64,000 nucleotides of DNA from PALSA-129 sp963842505 (GTDB lineage: Bacteria > Acidobacteriota > Terriglobia > Bryobacterales > Bryobacteraceae), in contig CAWJGZ010000004.1 of assembly GCA_963842505.1 (NCBI GenBank), positions 744,001 through 808,000 of the forward strand, read 5' to 3'. The notes beneath the pieces are model-generated. The model was given only the letters and a program-made list of their open reading frames with translations. It searched no databases and was not told where the DNA came from. How positions within the stretch are numbered: the first letter of the stretch is position 1; each line of letters starts with the position of its first letter. The position numbers were made by a program, and so were the translations under genes. Positions 61,024-64,000 of this stretch are shown piece by piece.

Positions 61024-62460
61024 CTAGCCGCCCTCGGCTGCGTCACCCTTGGGTCCACCGTATTCCTTCAACTTGTTGTGCAGGGTTTTCAGGCTGATGG
61101 CCAGAATCTCCGCGGCGCGCGTCTTGTTGTTGTGGGTATGTTCGAGGGTTCGCAGAATCAAGCCTTTTTCCGCCTCTTCAACCGTGGTGCCGACGGCAAA
61201 GCGGACCGCGTCGGCGTCGTCCGCAACCGCCGCCGCGGAAGTTGCCGGGATAGCGGCGCCCCGCAGAAAGGCCGGCAGGTGCTTGCGCTCAATCGCGCCT
61301 TCGCCCGCCAGAATCACGGCGCGCTCAATGACATTGCGGAGTTCGCGCACGTTGCCGGGCCAGTTGTACGCTTCCAGCACTTCCCGCACGTCGGGCGCAA
61401 TCTCCACCACCCGGCACTCATGTTTCCGATTCATTTCCGCGAGCAGCGCCTCCGCCAGCGCCGGGATGTCCGACCGGCGATCCCGCAACGGAGGCATGTG
61501 TACCTGAAAAACATTGAGGCGATAATACAGATCTTCGCGCAGATGGCCGTCGCGGACGGCCTCTTCGGGCACCTTGTTGGTGGCGGCCAGCACGCGCACA
61601 TCCACCTGGAATTCGGTCTTGCCGCCCAGCCGCCGCACCTTCGAATCCTCCAGAATGCGCAGCAGCTTGGCCTGTGTGGCTACGGGCATCTCACCGATTT
61701 CGTCCAGCAGCAGCGTGCCATGCTGCGCTACTTCGAAGCAGCCGGCGCGGCGTTCGGACGCTCCCGTGAATGCGCCCTTCTCATGTCCGAAGAGCTCGCT
61801 CTCAATCAGGGTTTCCGGGAGGGCCGCGCAGTTGATGGCAATAAACGGCCCCTGCCGCCGCGGACTGAGCGCATGCAGAGTGCGTGCCACCAGTTCCTTG
61901 CCGGTTCCACTCTCGCCGGTAATCAGGACACAGGCCTTGCTCGGGCCGGCCTGCTGCAAGAGCGCAAAAATCTCCTGCATTTGGGGCGAGGTCCCCACCA
62001 ACTCGCCGAGCGAACCTTTGTAGCCGAGCTGCCGCTCCAGGTTGCGCTTGTCCGCCAACAAGCCGGCGTGGCTGCCGGCGCGCGAGATCAGGACCTTTAA
62101 CACGGAAGCCTGGCAGGGCTTATCGAGGAACCAGTAAGCACCCAATTCGTGGACCGTCTGGACGGCCTTTTCGATGCTTCCGAAGGCCGTGAACACGATA
62201 GTTGGCGGCATCGCTCCGGTTTCGCGCAGCCGTTCCAGCAGGCCGAAACCATCCAATCCGGGCATGTTCAGATCGGTGAGGATGACATCGGCCGGAAACT
62301 CGGCGAGCTTCTCCAGGGCTTCGTTGCCGTCGGCGGCGGTCTCCGGGGTCATACCCCACTCCGCAACCATGGCGGCCAGCCCGTTGCGCTGGTTGGCCTC
62401 ATCGTCTACGATCAAAACTTTCACCTTTGGCGGGTCCTTCCCTGGGGGATTCATATTCAT
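61024..62460 (-). CDS. Sigma-54-dependent NtrC-type response regulator
   Basis: A 478-residue enhancer-binding regulator. The receiver domain has the phospho-acceptor Asp63 (ILTDLNMPG). The AAA+ domain has Walker A GESGTGKE (182-189), the sigma-54-contact loop GAFTGA (229-234), and LLDEIGEMP as Walker B. The C-terminus is a Fis-type helix-turn-helix (LILRTLEHTHNNKTRAAEILAISLKTLHNKL). It activates sigma-54 promoters after phosphorylation by a partner kinase, which is not in the window. Two ATGs (62460, 62454) are both possible starts. The convergent repeat region follows its stop. Confidence 0.95.
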   Translation of the reverse strand: MNMNPPGKDPPKVKVLIVDDEANQRNGLAAMVAEWGMTPETAADGNEALEKLAEFPADVILTDLNMPGLDGFGLLERLRETGAMPPTIVFTAFGSIEKAVQTVHELGAYWFLDKPCQASVLKVLISRAGSHAGLLADKRNLERQLGYKGSLGELVGTSPQMQEIFALLQQAGPSKACVLITGESGTGKELVARTLHALSPRRQGPFIAINCAALPETLIESELFGHEKGAFTGASERRAGCFEVAQHGTLLLDEIGEMPVATQAKLLRILEDSKVRRLGGKTEFQVDVRVLAATNKVPEEAVRDGHLREDLYYRLNVFQVHMPPLRDRRSDIPALAEALLAEMNRKHECRVVEIAPDVREVLEAYNWPGNVRELRNVIERAVILAGEGAIERKHLPAFLRGAAIPATSAAAVADDADAVRFAVGTTVEEAEKGLILRTLEHTHNNKTRAAEILAISLKTLHNKLKEYGGPKGDAAEGG

Positions 62461-62680
62461 TCTACGCCGCGCGCGTTTTAGGGGAGAAAGAGCTGGAAAG
62501 CGCGAGAAATCTCCCGTTCTGCTGTTTTCTCTGTGGCTCCGCGCCTCCGCGGTGAAGATTGAATTTACGAGAGGATCAAGAAATACACCACGGCATCAGC
62601 CGCTGCCGGGAAAATGATAGGATGAAAACGAATCCAGCTCCGTGCCGGCCTGTGGCGCGGGTGTCGCACGAGGGAGAATC

Positions 62681-64000
62681 TTGTTCATCCTGGTCAGCCA
62701 GGCACGGCGCCGCTTCTTACACAATGAACTGATGGCGCAGGGCGCCAACGCCGCGAGCGCCGCCCTGTTGGCTTTCATTCTGCTGCTGCTGGTGGGAACG
62801 CAAATCCTGGACTGGCGTTGGATCGTGCTGATCACCGTTCTGGCCGCGGCGGCCGGCCTCTACCGCGCACGCAAACGCCTGCCTTCACCTTATGCCGCAG
62901 CCCAGGCAGTGGACCGGCGGCTCGGCCTTGCCGACACGATTTCGACGGCGCTCTACTTCAGCCGGAAGCCGGCGCCAGCGGGCTCATCGCCGGAGACTCG
63001 CGCCTTGCAGATGGAGCAGGCCGGCAGCCTGGCCGAATCGGCGGACGTGCGCGCGGCCGTCCCGTACCGCATGCCGCGCGCGGCGTACCTGGCAGGCGCG
63101 TTGATGGTCATCGCCGGAAGCCTCTTCGCATTGCGTTACGGGCTGAGCCGCCATCTGGATCTCCAGCCCACGCTGGCCAGCCTGCTGCCGTATCAGTTGC
63201 CGTGGCGCGAACGCACGGAACTGGCCAAAAATATGCGGCGTCTGCCGCAGCTTGCGGAACAGCAGGACGATATCGGCGCGACGGTCGCCGACCCGGACCA
63301 GGACCCGGCGGGCGATCCCGATCCGACCGCCAACGACAATGCCGACGGTACGGCCGGCCCGAGTGCGGAGAAATCGGCGGCATCCAAGGGACAAGCCAAA
63401 CCAGGGGAAAAAGGCGGCCAGGCCGGCGACGCGGATCAGGAAGCGCAGGCTGAGCGGGCCAACGATCCGCAGGGCAGCGAGAACGCCGGCCGGCAGGGGA
63501 ACAACAAGCAAGATGCCAACAAGCAGTCCGCCAGCAAACAGGAACAGGGCAACAACAGCGAGAGCGGCAGCTTGATGAACAAGGTGAAGGATCTATTCCA
63601 AAACCTGCTCTCCAGCGTCAAACCGCCGCAGACCAACCCCAGCGACCAGCAACAGAACTCCGACCCGAACAACCAGCAGGGCAAAGGGCAGCAGAACGCC
63701 GGCAAGCAGGACGGCAAGAACGGCCAGCAACAGAACAACGGCAATCCCGGCGACTCCCAAGAGGGGCAGAGCGGCCAGCAGGCCAAGAGCCCGCAGGACC
63801 CGCAAGGCAAAGGAAACGGCAAGAGCGATTCGCAACAAGCCAGCAAACAGCCGGGCAGCGGTATCGGCAATCAGAACGGCGATAAGACCATCAAGCAGGC
63901 GGAAGATCTGGCCGCCATGGGCAAGATCACCGAACTATTCGGCAAGCGCTCCGCCAACATCACCGGCGAGGCCACCGTGGAAGTGATGGCCACCAGCCAG
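62681..64000 (+). CDS. Large membrane protein with Gln/Asn/Lys/Gly-rich low-complexity region, partial at window edge
   Basis: The frame is open from a TTG at 62681 (AGGGAG four bases upstream) to the right edge, at least 440 codons. An in-frame ATG lies at 62732. The N-terminal part has a hairpin of two hydrophobic helices (ALLAFILLLLVGTQIL and WIVLITVLAAAAGLY), a conserved-looking cytoplasmic part (YAAAQAVDRRLGLADTISTALYF) and a third helix (AAYLAGALMVIAGSLFAL). From about residue 200 the sequence becomes strongly biased to Gln, Asn, Gly, Lys, Asp and Ser for about 200 residues, before a normal region begins again (AEDLAAMGKITELF). I do not recognise the family. It is divergent from the sigma-54 regulator with a 220-base gap. 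Confidence 0.8.
   Translation, partial: MFILVSQARRRFLHNELMAQGANAASAALLAFILLLLVGTQILDWRWIVLITVLAAAAGLYRARKRLPSPYAAAQAVDRRLGLADTISTALYFSRKPAPAGSSPETRALQMEQAGSLAESADVRAAVPYRMPRAAYLAGALMVIAGSLFALRYGLSRHLDLQPTLASLLPYQLPWRERTELAKNMRRLPQLAEQQDDIGATVADPDQDPAGDPDPTANDNADGTAGPSAEKSAASKGQAKPGEKGGQAGDADQEAQAERANDPQGSENAGRQGNNKQDANKQSASKQEQGNNSESGSLMNKVKDLFQNLLSSVKPPQTNPSDQQQNSDPNNQQGKGQQNAGKQDGKNGQQQNNGNPGDSQEGQSGQQAKSPQDPQGKGNGKSDSQQASKQPGSGIGNQNGDKTIKQAEDLAAMGKITELFGKRSANITGEATVEVMATSQ

Overview
The window looks like a chromosomal segment of an Acidobacteriota member of the Solibacter/Bryobacter type. The evidence is the GC-rich sequence, two very large Oar-like TonB-dependent receptors with carboxypeptidase-regulatory N-termini, the acidobacterial VWFA-related family (TIGR03436), the Solibacter-type TIGR03437 domain in two different proteins, a DUF1800/DUF1501 pair and PEP-CTERM anchored proteins. 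No phage, plasmid or CRISPR module is visible. Lineage is inferred from protein families only.

Layout. 1-11 kb: a window-edge GNAT-like fragment, an alpha-glucan phosphorylase, a frameshifted DHA2-type MFS exporter, a four-gene redox/lipoprotein cluster in which two FxLYD-like proteins flank a NapH/NosR-like 4Fe-4S membrane protein, and the first Oar-like receptor, closed by a strong terminator. 11-15 kb: a Tat-exported DmsABC-type molybdoenzyme operon on the minus strand. 15-20 kb: pcm, a succinate-semialdehyde-type dehydrogenase, a secreted glycoside hydrolase and a tRNA-Gly/tRNA-Thr pair. 20-28.5 kb: a giant secreted G1-type peptidase with five tandem repeats, a kdpA 3' fragment and the DUF1800-DUF1501 pair. 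28.8-35.3 kb: a lactate-utilisation operon (lutP, a frameshifted lutC, a lutB-lutA fusion), an MFS carboxylate/sialate-type transporter and bacterioferritin. 35.4-48 kb: the second Oar-like receptor and a complete MdtABC plus outer-membrane-factor efflux operon.

48-64 kb is more mosaic: a PEP-CTERM protein, a DDE insertion sequence, an orphan PEP-CTERM tail, a VWFA-related protein, a Tat-exported dipeptide-epimerase homologue, and a compact minus-strand run msrP-msrQ-VOC protein-NDH-2. In that last run the NADH dehydrogenase carries a C-terminal cyclic-nucleotide-binding domain. A NarL-type regulator diverges from msrP with a near-consensus promoter. Downstream of it an IS1111-type element has inserted into a tandem 122-nt double-hairpin repeat that also carries a duplicated regulator tail. 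A sigma-54 NtrC-type regulator and a window-edge membrane protein follow.

How genes may work together. NDH-2 could load the quinone pool that MsrQ/MsrP draw on for periplasmic methionine-sulfoxide repair. LutP/LutC/LutBA import and oxidise L-lactate. MdtABC and the TolC-family protein form one tripartite pump. DmsABC is a quinol-linked molybdoenzyme of unknown substrate. Two frameshifts (DHA2 exporter, lutC) could be real lesions or assembly errors. The most interesting leads are the MsrPQ/NDH-2-cNMP operon, the IS1111 element with its 0.5-kb downstream non-coding region next to a structured repeat, and the FxLYD/ferredoxin cluster.
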